The position numbers were made by a program, and so were the translations under genes. DNA of 64,000 nt. Source: an uncultured bacterium (GTDB lineage: Bacteria; Cyanobacteriota; Vampirovibrionia; Gastranaerophilales; Gastranaerophilaceae). The stretch spans positions 62,001 to 126,000 of the forward strand of contig CASDPF010000001.1 in assembly GCA_949282215.1 (NCBI GenBank), written 5' to 3'. Below the pieces are notes generated by a model that saw only the letters and a program-made list of their open reading frames with translations, had not been told where the DNA came from and made no database searches. This document shows, piece by piece, positions 41,944-51,820 of the stretch. Numbering within the stretch: the stretch's first letter is position 1; the number at the start of each line of letters is the position of its first letter.

Positions 41944-44913
41944 TTATGCAGACAAAGTAAAGATTTCATAGATTTCCTCGTCTGAGAGTTCTGTAATAAT
42001 CTTTTCACCTTCGTATACAGCAAGATCAGCGAGTTCTTTCTTAGCTTTTAACATTTCGTCGATTTTTTCTTCAAAAGTCCCTAAAGTAATCATTCTGTGA
42101 ACCATTACATTCTTATCCTGACCGATACGATATGTTCTGTCTGTTGCCTGATCTTCAACCGCAGGATTCCACCATAAGTCATAATGGATTACGTTTGTTG
42201 CACTTGTTAAGTTCAGACCCGTACCTCCGGCTTTTAATGATAAAATCATTACTTTTGAGTCTTCTTCGTTTTGGAATTTATTAATTAATTCTTCACGTTG
42301 AGGTACGGTGAGTGAGCCGTGGAAGAATAGAGGTTCTGTGCCGCATTCTTCTGTAATTACTTTTGTTAAAATGTCGCCCATTTCTTTATATTGAGTGAAT
42401 ATAAGCGTCTTTTCTCCATTATCAATAATACTTTGGACTGTTGAAATACATTTATCCATTTTCCCTGAAAGCTCTCTGCTCATTTCACCTGATTTTAAGA
42501 ACTGATATGGGTGGTTACAGATTTGTTTCAAGGCTGTAATAAGTTTGAATATATTTCCGCGTCTGTTGATTCCTGAGAATTCACTTATCTTCGCCATCAT
42601 TTCATTAAGAGTTTTTTCATAAAGAACTGCTTGAGGTTTTGATAAGTAGCAGTATTCGTTGAGTACCATTTTTTCTGGTAAGTCTGAAATAACGTGTTTA
42701 TCTGTTTTAAGACGTCTTAGAACAAACGGTGATACTGACATTTTTAATTTAGCTGCACGAGAATTTTCTTTAAATCTTTCAATAGGTATTGCATAGCTTT
42801 TTTGGAATTCCCGTAGTGAGCCTAAGTATCCTTGGTTTATGAAGTCAAAGATACTCCATAATTCGGTTAGTCTGTTTTCTACAGGAGTACCTGTCATAGC
42901 AACTTTTACTTCAGCTTTCAACGTCTTAATAGCAAGAGTCTGTGCGGTATCAGGGTTTTTGATATTTTGAGCTTCATCTACAATTACCATACCCCAAGTA
43001 TGTTTTTTCAACTCTTCGACATCAATTCTCATAATTGCGTAAGTTGTAAGTATTACATCATGATTTACGTCCAGCTTTCTTTCTGCACCATGATAGATTA
43101 CTGCATCAAGGTTTGGGGCAAACATTTGTAATTCTTTCATCCAGTTACCCATCAATGTAGTCGGGCAAATTACCAGTACAGGTTTTTTCAGCGTTCCTTC
43201 CTCTTTCATTTTAAGGATTAAGCTTATAATCTGAATTGTTTTACCAAGTCCCATATCATCAGCCATACATACGCCAAAACCTTTTGATACATTTGTCCAA
43301 AGCCATTTTAGCCCTGTTTGCTGATAAGGTCTGAGTTCCCCATTTAAAGATTCAGGCGGAGTTACTTCTATAGGTTTTGTGAAGTCCTGAATGACTCTTG
43401 CAAATGCATCATCATAATCAAATTCATACTGAGCTAATTGTCCTGACATGGAAGCATGTATCAGCTCCATTCTTGACATTGATTTAAAGTTTGCTTTTGC
43501 AATTTGTTCAAAGATTTTTTTGCTTTCTTCTTTATCAATCAGTACATATTTATTTTTGTATTTTATTAATCCGTTACTGCTTTCTACAAGTTTATTGAAT
43601 TCTTCAAGTGAAATTTTTTCGTTGCCGATTGCAATTTCATAAGAAAAATCAAGAATATCCTCTAATGACATCTTAGATGATGATGTATTATTGAATAAGT
43701 CTGCTAAATCTTTTGAACGTGAAGCTTTTACTTTTGCATTAATTGAGGCTCTCGGAATTACAATATTTACAAGCTCTTTTGGTAAAATAACTTCAATTTG
43801 GGCTTTTTGAAGATAGTATGCAGTCTGTGTAATGATTTTGTAGACTTCATTTAAGTTCAAATCAAGTGCCAGTTTTTCTTCATCTTCAAATAAATCTTCC
43901 AGTTCAGGCATATAACGTATTGCATAGTTTAGTTGCTTTTCAACGATTTTTGCAATATCTGATGATTGAGCATCAAAAATAGTATCTTTGTGATATAAAT
44001 CATCTATTAAAACACTCTCATTAGTTTTGCGATTTTTGATGTAGACTTTTAGTCTAAACAGCTCGTCTTCAACTTTATCTATTTTAAAGAATGGTATTAC
44101 GTCATATTTTCCGAGATATAATTCATCGAACCATTGTGAAATATTCTCTGCTATATCGACTCCACGCATTTGAGCTTTTTGTTCAAGGTCTTTTATCATA
44201 TAAGTTCCTGATTTCACATCTTTAAACTTATATGCCTTAATACCTAAAAATTTATAAATAACATAATTCATATAGTTATGAATAAAATCATTTACAAAAT
44301 TCTCAGGTTTTTCCCCCTTGATAAAAAGCTTTTCCGGAATATGTTCTTCAAACTGGTTGATAATTCTTGCAACCTGCTGGTTTGGAATAATCGGTTCATA
44401 CACAATTTTGAACATTGAACCTTTTATTTTTACTGTCGGAATGAAATATAGTTTTTCAATTAACTTCATAACGAAATGTGCGAGGGTATTCATATAGATA
44501 AAAGTCGGGGTGAGTGATTCCATATCAATAATATCGCCAAATCCGCCGAAATAGTCCATAACCAAATCAAGGCTCATTGCATATCCGACTTCATTTCCCA
44601 AAACTTGTGATTTAAAGCGGAATAATGAACCTTTTGATTTTAGGTAATATTCAAAATTGTTTGTCGGAGTTACGAAAAATGAAAGTTTACCGTTTTCATT
44701 TACCAGATAGAAATTTGTATTTCTTGCAGGTGAATGCGGACTTACGAAAACATCCTTAAATTCATCTTCTACAATTTGATATATAAGACTCAGTGTGTAT
44801 CTGAAATCTTTATTTTTAAATCCTTCAGGGTTTTCTGAAAGGTTAAAAAATAACTCATCAATATTGTTCTTTTTCAATGTAAAATCGATATTTAAGGTGT
44901 TTTCTTCTGTCAT
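41944..44913 (-). CDS. SNF2-family DNA-dependent ATPase/helicase-like
   Basis: The 989-residue protein has a C-terminal Swi2/Snf2 engine. Motif I reads ADDMGLGKTIQIIS, motif II VDEAQNIKN, then TGTPVENRLTELWSIFDF, and motifs V-VI LSLKAGGTGLNLTSATNVIHYDLWWNPAVEDQATDR with YRIGQ. The N-terminal 480 residues form an uncharacterised helical region. Bacterial members act in nucleoid or transcription remodelling. It stands alone, converging on a prepilin and upstream of gpmI in the same direction. Confidence 0.95.
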   Translation of the reverse strand: MTEENTLNIDFTLKKNNIDELFFNLSENPEGFKNKDFRYTLSLIYQIVEDEFKDVFVSPHSPARNTNFYLVNENGKLSFFVTPTNNFEYYLKSKGSLFRFKSQVLGNEVGYAMSLDLVMDYFGGFGDIIDMESLTPTFIYMNTLAHFVMKLIEKLYFIPTVKIKGSMFKIVYEPIIPNQQVARIINQFEEHIPEKLFIKGEKPENFVNDFIHNYMNYVIYKFLGIKAYKFKDVKSGTYMIKDLEQKAQMRGVDIAENISQWFDELYLGKYDVIPFFKIDKVEDELFRLKVYIKNRKTNESVLIDDLYHKDTIFDAQSSDIAKIVEKQLNYAIRYMPELEDLFEDEEKLALDLNLNEVYKIITQTAYYLQKAQIEVILPKELVNIVIPRASINAKVKASRSKDLADLFNNTSSSKMSLEDILDFSYEIAIGNEKISLEEFNKLVESSNGLIKYKNKYVLIDKEESKKIFEQIAKANFKSMSRMELIHASMSGQLAQYEFDYDDAFARVIQDFTKPIEVTPPESLNGELRPYQQTGLKWLWTNVSKGFGVCMADDMGLGKTIQIISLILKMKEEGTLKKPVLVICPTTLMGNWMKELQMFAPNLDAVIYHGAERKLDVNHDVILTTYAIMRIDVEELKKHTWGMVIVDEAQNIKNPDTAQTLAIKTLKAEVKVAMTGTPVENRLTELWSIFDFINQGYLGSLREFQKSYAIPIERFKENSRAAKLKMSVSPFVLRRLKTDKHVISDLPEKMVLNEYCYLSKPQAVLYEKTLNEMMAKISEFSGINRRGNIFKLITALKQICNHPYQFLKSGEMSRELSGKMDKCISTVQSIIDNGEKTLIFTQYKEMGDILTKVITEECGTEPLFFHGSLTVPQREELINKFQNEEDSKVMILSLKAGGTGLNLTSATNVIHYDLWWNPAVEDQATDRTYRIGQDKNVMVHRMITLGTFEEKIDEMLKAKKELADLAVYEGEKIITELSDEEIYEIFTLSA

Positions 44914-44934
44914 ACTTTCAATCTTTCGTTGTTT

Positions 44935-46461
44935 TTATTTTATTAATGATTCACATTCCATTTCTTCAGGTTTTTTAATATCAAGAAGCTCAAGCACTGT
45001 AGGTGCAATATTGCATAATGCTCCATCTTCTTTTAGTTGGAGATCTTTTGGCCCGTTGATTATTACAAACGGAACTTTATTTGTAGTGTGAGCTGTTTGA
45101 GGTTTATTTGTTTCAGCATTTACCATAACTTCGCTGTTGCCGTGGTCAGCTGTAAGAAGCATAACGATATCATTTTTCTTACAAGCTTCTGCAATTTTAC
45201 CTACACACTCATCAACAACATGGCAAGCCTTAGTCGCAGCTTCGATAACACCTGTATGACCTACCATATCAGGGTTTGCAAAGTTTACGAGGATAAATCC
45301 GTATTCAGGGTTTTCGATTGCTTTTAATACATTGTCACAAACTTCCGGAGCACTCATTTCAGGCTGCAAATCGTAAGTTGCAACTTTTGGAGATGGTACC
45401 AAAACTCTTGTTTCATGAGCTTGTGGCTCATCAATTCCGCCGTTAAAGAAGAATGTAACGTGAGCATATTTTTCCGTTTCAGCAGTTCTGAATTGTTTTA
45501 TGCCGTTTGCTTCCAAAACATCACCTAATATATTTACAAGATGCTCCTTTGGAAATGCTACAGGGAATGTGAAGTCTTCATTGTAGCTTGTCATTGTAAT
45601 GTAGCAAATATTTTTTAGGACTTTCTTTCTTTCAAATCCGTCAAAATCTTCAAACATAAGAGCTTTTGAAATTTCTCTTGCTCTATCAGGTCTGTAATTA
45701 AAGAAAATTACAGCGTCATTATCGTGAATTCTGCTTTCTTCTCCGCCAATTACTGTTGGAAGTACGAATTCATCATTATCGCCTCTTGCATAAGATTCTT
45801 TTACTCCCTCACAAGCTGACGCACTATGTTCGCCCTCACCTAATAATAAAGCGTTATATCCTTTTTCAACTCTATCCCAACGATTATCTCTGTCCATTAT
45901 ATAGTATCTTCCGATAATTGTTGCAACAGGAGGAAGATTATATTTCTTTAACTCTTCTTCTACTTTTTCTAAGTATGTGCAAGCACTTTGAGGAGGTGTA
46001 TCACGTCCGTCTAAGAATGCGTGTACGTAAACTTTTTTCAACCCTTCATCTGCAGCTAATTTGATTAGTGCCATTAAGTGATCAAGTGATGAATGTACTC
46101 CGCCTGTTGATACAAGTCCAAAAATATGTAGTGCTGAATTATTTTTCTTAGCGTGATTAATTGCCATTAAAAATCTTTCATTCTTAAAGAAAGAACCGTC
46201 TTTGATTGCTCTGTTAATTTTAGAAAGATCTTGATAAACAATTCTTCCTGCACCTAGGTTAAGGTGTCCTACTTCGCTGTTACCCATTTGCCCTTCAGGT
46301 AATCCTACATATTCGCCATCTGCGTGTATTGTGATTGACGGGTAATCTTTTTCTAACTCATCAACATGTATCGGATTTGCAAGTTTAGTCGCATCATATT
46401 CAGGGTGATTTTTACTAATACCCCAGCCATCCATAATACATAATAAAACTCTTTTACTCAT
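44935..46461 (-). CDS. gpmI: 2,3-bisphosphoglycerate-independent phosphoglycerate mutase
   Basis: It interconverts 3- and 2-phosphoglycerate in glycolysis, using Mn2+. The 508-residue protein has the metal Asp in IMDGWGISKN (Asp11) and the phosphoserine Ser62 in MGNSEVGHLNLGAG. HAFLDGRDTPP, and VLLTADHGNSE near the end (metal His), complete the site. Length and order are standard. AGGGGAT precedes the start. Confidence 0.97.
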   Translation of the reverse strand: MSKRVLLCIMDGWGISKNHPEYDATKLANPIHVDELEKDYPSITIHADGEYVGLPEGQMGNSEVGHLNLGAGRIVYQDLSKINRAIKDGSFFKNERFLMAINHAKKNNSALHIFGLVSTGGVHSSLDHLMALIKLAADEGLKKVYVHAFLDGRDTPPQSACTYLEKVEEELKKYNLPPVATIIGRYYIMDRDNRWDRVEKGYNALLLGEGEHSASACEGVKESYARGDNDEFVLPTVIGGEESRIHDNDAVIFFNYRPDRAREISKALMFEDFDGFERKKVLKNICYITMTSYNEDFTFPVAFPKEHLVNILGDVLEANGIKQFRTAETEKYAHVTFFFNGGIDEPQAHETRVLVPSPKVATYDLQPEMSAPEVCDNVLKAIENPEYGFILVNFANPDMVGHTGVIEAATKACHVVDECVGKIAEACKKNDIVMLLTADHGNSEVMVNAETNKPQTAHTTNKVPFVIINGPKDLQLKEDGALCNIAPTVLELLDIKKPEEMECESLIK

Positions 46462-46535
46462 ATCTATATCCCCTCTAGTGATTTTTTACAATGCTATAAT
46501 TTTATCAGGAACATAAATTAATTACAAGAGTGTTT

Positions 46536-47261
46536 TTATTCGTATAGCTCTTTTAACATTTGAGCACTTGTTTTGCCTCCCTTTTCGACGAGTGATTTAT
46601 TACTATCAGCATTTATATATGTGCGTTGTCCATCACTTACCACAGAAAATGCAAAAATGTCATATCCCCATTTATTTGGTTTTTTATGTCCGTTAATATC
46701 AAGCCAAAACAATCGCCAAGGCATTCCCGCATAAAATCCCATAATAGTCCCATCACTTAGAATCCACGTTGCATTTGTATTTTTTATGCGTTGTTCTGAA
46801 TAATTTGCTACACCAGTTACGGAACCTGGTAAGTCATTTGGATCCTTATCAGGATTTTCGGTTGTATAAATTGTATCAGCTCCTTTCATATCTGGTATAC
46901 AACCTTGTTCATAGGATTTATTATTGCATACTTTGATTACTTTTAATATTGTTTTCATTTCATTGAAGAGTTCATTACATTGTGTATTATTGCTATAACC
47001 AAAGCTTTCTACGCATTCTCCATTTTCATATTTTAAACATGTTCTGTCAATGTGATAATAACAATCGTACCATGTGCCGCCATTATTTACATAGCTTCTT
47101 GCAAGTGCATTTGAAACTGTGTTGTAAGCTTTTTTATATTGAGTTTTTAGAATTTGTTTTTCTGCTTTATTTTTAATTATTGGCAAAGTCATAACCGCAA
47201 CAACACCGATTATCCCCAATGTAATCAGCACCTCTGCTAACGTAAATGCATTTTTATTCAT
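46536..47261 (-). CDS. Type IV/II prepilin-like protein
   Basis: The 241-residue protein starts MNKNA, then FTLAEVLITLG, with Ala at -1. It has a Cys-rich middle (YDCYYHIDRTCLKYENGECVES) and a block WLDINGHKKPNKWGYDIFAFS shared with the 8633 and 14897 proteins. It ends SAQMLKELYE, a different tail from both main groups. CGGAGGATAA precedes the start. It is divergent from the XRE gene at 47350, and an inverted repeat lies in the 88-bp gap. Confidence 0.9.
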   Translation of the reverse strand: MNKNAFTLAEVLITLGIIGVVAVMTLPIIKNKAEKQILKTQYKKAYNTVSNALARSYVNNGGTWYDCYYHIDRTCLKYENGECVESFGYSNNTQCNELFNEMKTILKVIKVCNNKSYEQGCIPDMKGADTIYTTENPDKDPNDLPGSVTGVANYSEQRIKNTNATWILSDGTIMGFYAGMPWRLFWLDINGHKKPNKWGYDIFAFSVVSDGQRTYINADSNKSLVEKGGKTSAQMLKELYE

Positions 47262-47301
47262 TTATCCTCCGACTATTACTTATAATGTATATTTATATAT
47301 A

Positions 47302-47348
47302 TTATAACTTTATATTAGTTATAAGTCAACGTTTGTATAATTATAACT
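47302..47348. promoter_or_regulatory. Candidate XRE operator: inverted repeat plus half-site
   Basis: TTATAACT (47302-47309) and its complement AGTTATAA (47317-47324) form an inverted repeat with a 7-bp spacer. A further TTATAACT (47341-47348) ends 1 nt before the XRE start. A repressor on these sites could block both divergent genes. Confidence 0.55.
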
Positions 47349-47349
47349 T

Positions 47350-47571
47350 ATGGATAAACAAACATTATTAAAAAAATTTGGGAAGAATGTAAAAATTGAA
47401 AGAATTAAAAGAGATTTAACTCAGGAAAATTTTGCGGAAATTCTTGATGTAAATTCTAATTATATAGCTTGTATCGAGTGTGGACGTCAAAATATGTCAT
47501 TAGGCAAGATTCTTGAGCTTGCTAATGCTCTTGGGGTAGATATTGAAGCTCTTTTAAAATTTAGTGATTAG
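47350..47571 (+). CDS. XRE-family HTH transcription regulator
   Basis: The 73-residue protein is little more than a Cro/C1 HTH: FGKNVKIERIKRDLTQENFAEILDV, then YIACIECGRQNMSLGKILELANALGV. It has no ribosome site. The start ATG is immediately preceded by the third operator half-site, so a leaderless transcript is possible. It is divergent from the prepilin at 46536. Its last 4 nt overlap the end of the converging YjbQ gene. Confidence 0.88.
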   Translation: MDKQTLLKKFGKNVKIERIKRDLTQENFAEILDVNSNYIACIECGRQNMSLGKILELANALGVDIEALLKFSD

Positions 47572-47984
47572 TATAGTATTTGAACGTATACGGTTCTTGT
47601 TCTTGCTTTATTATCAAAATCAATTAAAACAATTTGCTGCCATTGACCGAGTTGTAAGGCCCCGTCTATAAGCGGGACGGTGGTATTATTTCCAACAATT
47701 GAGGCTCTTATGTGTGCATAACCGTTACCGTCGTGCCAGGTCTCATCGTGATGATAATCTTTTTCAACAGGTGCAATTTTATCAAGAGCTTCAGGTAAAT
47801 CTTTTAAAAGTCCCGGTTCATATTCAATATTTGTAATTGATACGGTACTTCCTGCAACATAGACATGTACAACAGCGTTTTGCAAATTATGCTTATAAAC
47901 TGCATTTTGCACCTGTCTTGTGATATCTTTTATTTCGGTATTACCTTTAGTATGGACAATAAACTTTTCATTAATTACTGTCAT
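47568..47984 (-). CDS. YjbQ/UPF0047 family protein
   Basis: The 138-residue protein has the family block GNGYAHIRASIVG, then LQLGQWQQIVLIDFDNKARTRTV, with conserved Glu-Thr and His in DETWHDGNGYAH. Family members have been reported to show weak thiamine-phosphate synthase activity, but their true role is uncertain. Its start overlaps the stop of the upstream amidohydrolase-like gene by 4 nt (ATGA), so the two are translationally coupled. Confidence 0.92.
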   Translation of the reverse strand: MTVINEKFIVHTKGNTEIKDITRQVQNAVYKHNLQNAVVHVYVAGSTVSITNIEYEPGLLKDLPEALDKIAPVEKDYHHDETWHDGNGYAHIRASIVGNNTTVPLIDGALQLGQWQQIVLIDFDNKARTRTVYVQILY

Positions 47985-49291
47985 AATGTGTATCTGATAT
48001 CTCCTCTTTTAACAAGTTTTCTGCCGTTAGCATAAGTTGCATAAGGGCTGTGTTTTTTTACTAAATCTCTGTAGTCTTCGCCTTCTTCTAGCTTAAATAC
48101 GTTGAAGTCGGCACATTTTCCTACTTTTATTGAGCCTGTAGAATTATCCAGTCTTAGAATTCTAGCAGGATAAATAGTTAGGTATTTAATCAGTTCAACG
48201 ACGTCTAAGTCACCATCTTTGTTTGCTTCAACCGCTTCTTTTAGCAGGCTGTAATCTTTATCAGCTTTGAAGCTCTGTGTTGAGAAACCGAAGTTTTGAG
48301 GAAAATATTTTAAAATAGTTTTTAAAGAGTACCCTCTATTGCAAATTTCTTCATTATAAGATGGTTGGTATATGAATTTAACACCTGTTTGAGCAAGAGC
48401 CTCTAATTCTTCTTCATTTGTATAATTTGCGTTAGCGACTATAACTTTTTTGGTAAGTACTTTTAAGTTGTTAAGGTAATCTACGGGATTTAAGTCTTTT
48501 TCATAAGGTGTAATTTTTCTCATACCCATAAACTTGTGAAGTAAATCAATATCAGAAAAATTATGTTCAAGCCATTCTATTTCATCTTTTGATTCTGCAA
48601 ATCTTGTCATTAGAAGCATATTATGCTTTCTGCAGTATTTAGAGAATAATTCCCACAGCTTTTTGTGAACTCCTGATATTGAGTTAAGCATTATTCCGAT
48701 ATGGGTGTTTTCACCTTTATGCATCACAAGATCTTCTACTTTTGCACGAATTTCTTTGAATTGTTTTTTGCTTTTCATAGAAGTGTCAGCAAAGACTTCA
48801 AAGAAAAGATATGTTTTAATCGGCATTTTGTTTATGACATCAAAGTATTTAAATTCTTTTGATACCTGAGCGACACAGGTAGTCCCTGCTTTTATTGAAA
48901 GGTTTACGCCATCCTCAAAAGATTTAATTTTTTGATTTCTGTCCATTACAAAATATTTTGCAAGTATATTTGCCCATTTGCGTGAATATGAGTTTTGTGA
49001 AACTCCTGCAAATGTGTATTTTTCATTAAGGTTAATGAAAAATTTTTTAATTTTATTTTTTAGACCATGAGCTGTGGTGTTATTTTCATCGGTATATTGA
49101 AATTGAGTCAGTAAATCAATAAATCCCGGAGTGATTACAGCATTGCCAAGTTCTTTTACGTATTTTTCTTCAAAGTTAACTTGACTGTTAGGGATTATAT
49201 CGATAATTTTACCCTCGTCTACGACAAGAGCCATATTCTCAAGAACTTGATCCTCAGATGTCAATATCCATTTAGATTTATAACACTTCAT
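47981..49291 (-). CDS. Amidohydrolase-fold protein lacking metal ligands (pseudoenzyme)
   Basis: The 436-residue protein follows the Atz/Trz/SsnA-type amidohydrolase layout, including the closing block GSIKVGKCADFNVF. The expected metal residues are replaced. The HxH after PGFID reads L61-T-Q63. The next His (as in HVAE) is Arg230 in MTRFAES. The HCVH-like motif is ANAN (286-289), and the Asp of GTDS is Gln339 in FSTQS. It probably no longer hydrolyses its substrate and may act as a binding or scaffold protein. It is co-transcribed with YjbQ. The coding frame is intact. Confidence 0.83.
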   Translation of the reverse strand: MKCYKSKWILTSEDQVLENMALVVDEGKIIDIIPNSQVNFEEKYVKELGNAVITPGFIDLLTQFQYTDENNTTAHGLKNKIKKFFINLNEKYTFAGVSQNSYSRKWANILAKYFVMDRNQKIKSFEDGVNLSIKAGTTCVAQVSKEFKYFDVINKMPIKTYLFFEVFADTSMKSKKQFKEIRAKVEDLVMHKGENTHIGIMLNSISGVHKKLWELFSKYCRKHNMLLMTRFAESKDEIEWLEHNFSDIDLLHKFMGMRKITPYEKDLNPVDYLNNLKVLTKKVIVANANYTNEEELEALAQTGVKFIYQPSYNEEICNRGYSLKTILKYFPQNFGFSTQSFKADKDYSLLKEAVEANKDGDLDVVELIKYLTIYPARILRLDNSTGSIKVGKCADFNVFKLEEGEDYRDLVKKHSPYATYANGRKLVKRGDIRYTL

Positions 49292-49348
49292 AATATCCCC
49301 TTTTTCAACTAATTTTAACTTAGTTAAACCAAAAATGCAATATCAAAT

Positions 49349-50458
49349 TTAGAAGTTATCGGGATTGAATTCAGGGTATTCAATATCGAGATTTCCTTTA
49401 AATTCATTAAAGCCTTTACCATCTTTTAAATTAATATACATAGGGAACTGGTCAAATCCTGAGCTTTGATATATCCCATGCCAGACATTATTTTTTAGGA
49501 TATCTTGTTTGGCAATTGCTGTCATTTTACCATCTTTATTGTAAGCGTAATTATATTTTATTACATACTCGGGTTGAGATTCGTTTATTCTGTCAAAGCA
49601 TCCGAGATTGTTGTTAAACTTTTCGTAATATATCGTATAATCGTGTAATCTTTTATTCTTGTTGAAAAATCCCTGATATGTTTTAGCTGTACCGTCCGGT
49701 CTTGCAACTCTTGTAAGTCTTTCATAGCCTTTACTTATGTCACTTACTCCAATAGGCTTTTTAGCTTCTCCGGAGAATTCTTTTACCAGAAAATCCGAAT
49801 CATAGATACTTTTTGGAAAGTTTTTAGGATTTTCTAATATTTTTGACTCATCTCCTTGGTATACTCTTGACCACATTTGACCGTTTTTATTAAAGTATTG
49901 GGTGATTCTGCGGAATAATTTATTTTCTTTATTGAATACTAAAATATCTTTAAATGTTTCGTCGCCGTTTTGTTTAAAATAAGTTGTTGTATTTGCATTT
50001 TTTAGTTCTTTTTTTTGTATTTCAAATTCCCCATCAAAATATGGTTTAAAATCCTCAATTTTTGAAATTTTCGGTGTATAAGGCAAAGGACCAACGTTAG
50101 GTTTAAATTCGGGGTTTGGCGGTGCTACAGGCGGAGTGTTGTCGTGTTCGTTTATATTCTGTTCAAATGGTTCTATGTTTTCTTTTTTTTCAATCTTTGG
50201 AATATCAGTTTCTTTTGTTTTGGGGGTTGTTGTTTTAGATGCAGGTATTTTTTCGTTTGGAGTCTGTTTTATTTTATTTACCTTTTTAAAAATAAAATAT
50301 GCAGCAAGACTCAATACAACAGCACTTCCGATGTAGATAGCAGTTTTTTTGTAATTGAGCGTTTCTTTAGTATTCTGCTCATTTTTTTGATTATTTTTAT
50401 CGGAAGCTTTAAATGACGTAATTGTGTATGGTTTTATACTGGTAATTTTCATGCTCAT
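49349..50458 (-). CDS. Tagged single-TM protein with YwqK/MORN-like repeats
   Basis: The N-terminus MSMKITSIKPYTITSFKA shows the pattern shared with other proteins in the window. A membrane helix follows at residues 40-58. A Pro/Lys/Glu-rich linker (60-125) leads to a C-terminal domain of beta-hairpin-like units (for example ITQYFNKNGQMWSRVY, TYQGFFNKNKRLHDYTIYY). These resemble YwqK or MORN-type repeats. The enzyme class is not recognised. The C-terminal side may be outside the membrane. Confidence 0.65.
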   Translation of the reverse strand: MSMKITSIKPYTITSFKASDKNNQKNEQNTKETLNYKKTAIYIGSAVVLSLAAYFIFKKVNKIKQTPNEKIPASKTTTPKTKETDIPKIEKKENIEPFEQNINEHDNTPPVAPPNPEFKPNVGPLPYTPKISKIEDFKPYFDGEFEIQKKELKNANTTTYFKQNGDETFKDILVFNKENKLFRRITQYFNKNGQMWSRVYQGDESKILENPKNFPKSIYDSDFLVKEFSGEAKKPIGVSDISKGYERLTRVARPDGTAKTYQGFFNKNKRLHDYTIYYEKFNNNLGCFDRINESQPEYVIKYNYAYNKDGKMTAIAKQDILKNNVWHGIYQSSGFDQFPMYINLKDGKGFNEFKGNLDIEYPEFNPDNF

Positions 50459-50496
50459 CTGTCTGTGTAAAACTTAAACAAGAAAAATTTTGCTAT

Positions 50497-51780
50497 TTAT
50501 CCGTAAAACTCGTCTGCATAATATGCAAATTCTAAGTGTCCGACAATGATTGTATCACCATCTTTTACGCCCATTGATTTTAATTTATCAAATACCCCCA
50601 TTCCTGTAAGAATATTTTGAAATCTTATCACTTGTTCCGTATTTCTTTCATCTGTTACTTGTGCAAGTCTGCCTATTTTACCGCCTACAATTACGAATGT
50701 ATCTTTGGCGACTTTAGAGATTTCAAATGCACTGTCGTCATTATTATAGGCATCTAAGTCTTCTTCAATAATTATTTCAGATACAGGTTTTTCAATTTCG
50801 TCAACTTTTATTGCCATAAGATTAAGTAGTGAATCAATATTTTCGCCGGTGACAGCAGAAATTAAGAATACATCATTAGATTTTTTCTTAAATTCTTCAT
50901 ATAATTCTTTCTTTCTGTCATCATCAATTGAATCAATCTTATTAAGAGCAACAATTTGATATAGATTTCCCAATTTTTCAGAGTGTTTCGAGAGTTCTAA
51001 ATTGATTTTTTCATAATTGCCGATAGGGTCAGCTTCTGTTGTATCAACTATGTGTACAAGAAAACGGCATCTTTCAACATGGCGTAAAAAGTCGTGACCG
51101 AGTCCGACACCTTCAGATGCTCCTTCTATAAGCCCCGGAATATCAGCTACAACGTATCCGTCTCCTGACGGCTTTTTTACTACTCCAAGATTTGGAATAA
51201 GAGTTGTGAATGGGTAATCTGCAATTTTGGGTTTTGCTGAGCTAATTCTGCTTATAAATGTGGACTTGCCTGCATTTGGCATTCCAAGTAACCCAACATC
51301 AGCTATTAATTTCAATTCAAGTATTAATTCTCTTTCTATAGGCGGTTCACCTGGTTCACAAAATTGAGGTGCTCTTTTTTGTGCAGTAGCAAATCTTGCA
51401 TTGCCTCTGCCCCCTCTTCCGCCTTTTGCTACCAAGACTTTTTGTTCATGTTCTGTCAGGTCTGCTATTATATTTCCGCTTTTCACATCTTTAACAACTG
51501 TACCTACGGGAACTTTTATGTATAAGTCTTTTGCCCAACGCCCGTGACAGTTTTTTATTCCTCCGTTTTCTCCGCTTTCGGCTTTGAAGACGGATTTGTA
51601 TTTGAAGTCCATTAATGTGGACATATTTTCATCTGCAATTAAATAGACATCACCGCCTTTTCCGCCGTCTCCTCCGGCAGGTCCGCCTTTATCTACATAT
51701 TTTTCCCGACGCCAAGCAACCATTCCGTTACCGCCGCGTCCTGATACTATCCTTATTTTTGTTTTGTCTAAAAATTGCAT
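50497..51780 (-). CDS. obgE: Obg-family GTPase
   Basis: This ribosome-associated GTPase acts in 50S assembly and stress response. The 427-residue protein has the Gly-rich Obg domain (1-158, GRGGNGMVAWRREK, GPAGGDGGKGGDV). The GTP-binding domain has G1 GMPNAGKST, ADYPFTTL, DIPGLIEGA and NKID. A C-terminal OCT domain follows. Domain order and length are standard. It is divergent from tsaD. Confidence 0.97.
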   Translation of the reverse strand: MQFLDKTKIRIVSGRGGNGMVAWRREKYVDKGGPAGGDGGKGGDVYLIADENMSTLMDFKYKSVFKAESGENGGIKNCHGRWAKDLYIKVPVGTVVKDVKSGNIIADLTEHEQKVLVAKGGRGGRGNARFATAQKRAPQFCEPGEPPIERELILELKLIADVGLLGMPNAGKSTFISRISSAKPKIADYPFTTLIPNLGVVKKPSGDGYVVADIPGLIEGASEGVGLGHDFLRHVERCRFLVHIVDTTEADPIGNYEKINLELSKHSEKLGNLYQIVALNKIDSIDDDRKKELYEEFKKKSNDVFLISAVTGENIDSLLNLMAIKVDEIEKPVSEIIIEEDLDAYNNDDSAFEISKVAKDTFVIVGGKIGRLAQVTDERNTEQVIRFQNILTGMGVFDKLKSMGVKDGDTIIVGHLEFAYYADEFYG

Positions 51781-51820
51781 TTCTATAATTCCTTAAATAT
51801 TTTTGTATTATAATAATACT

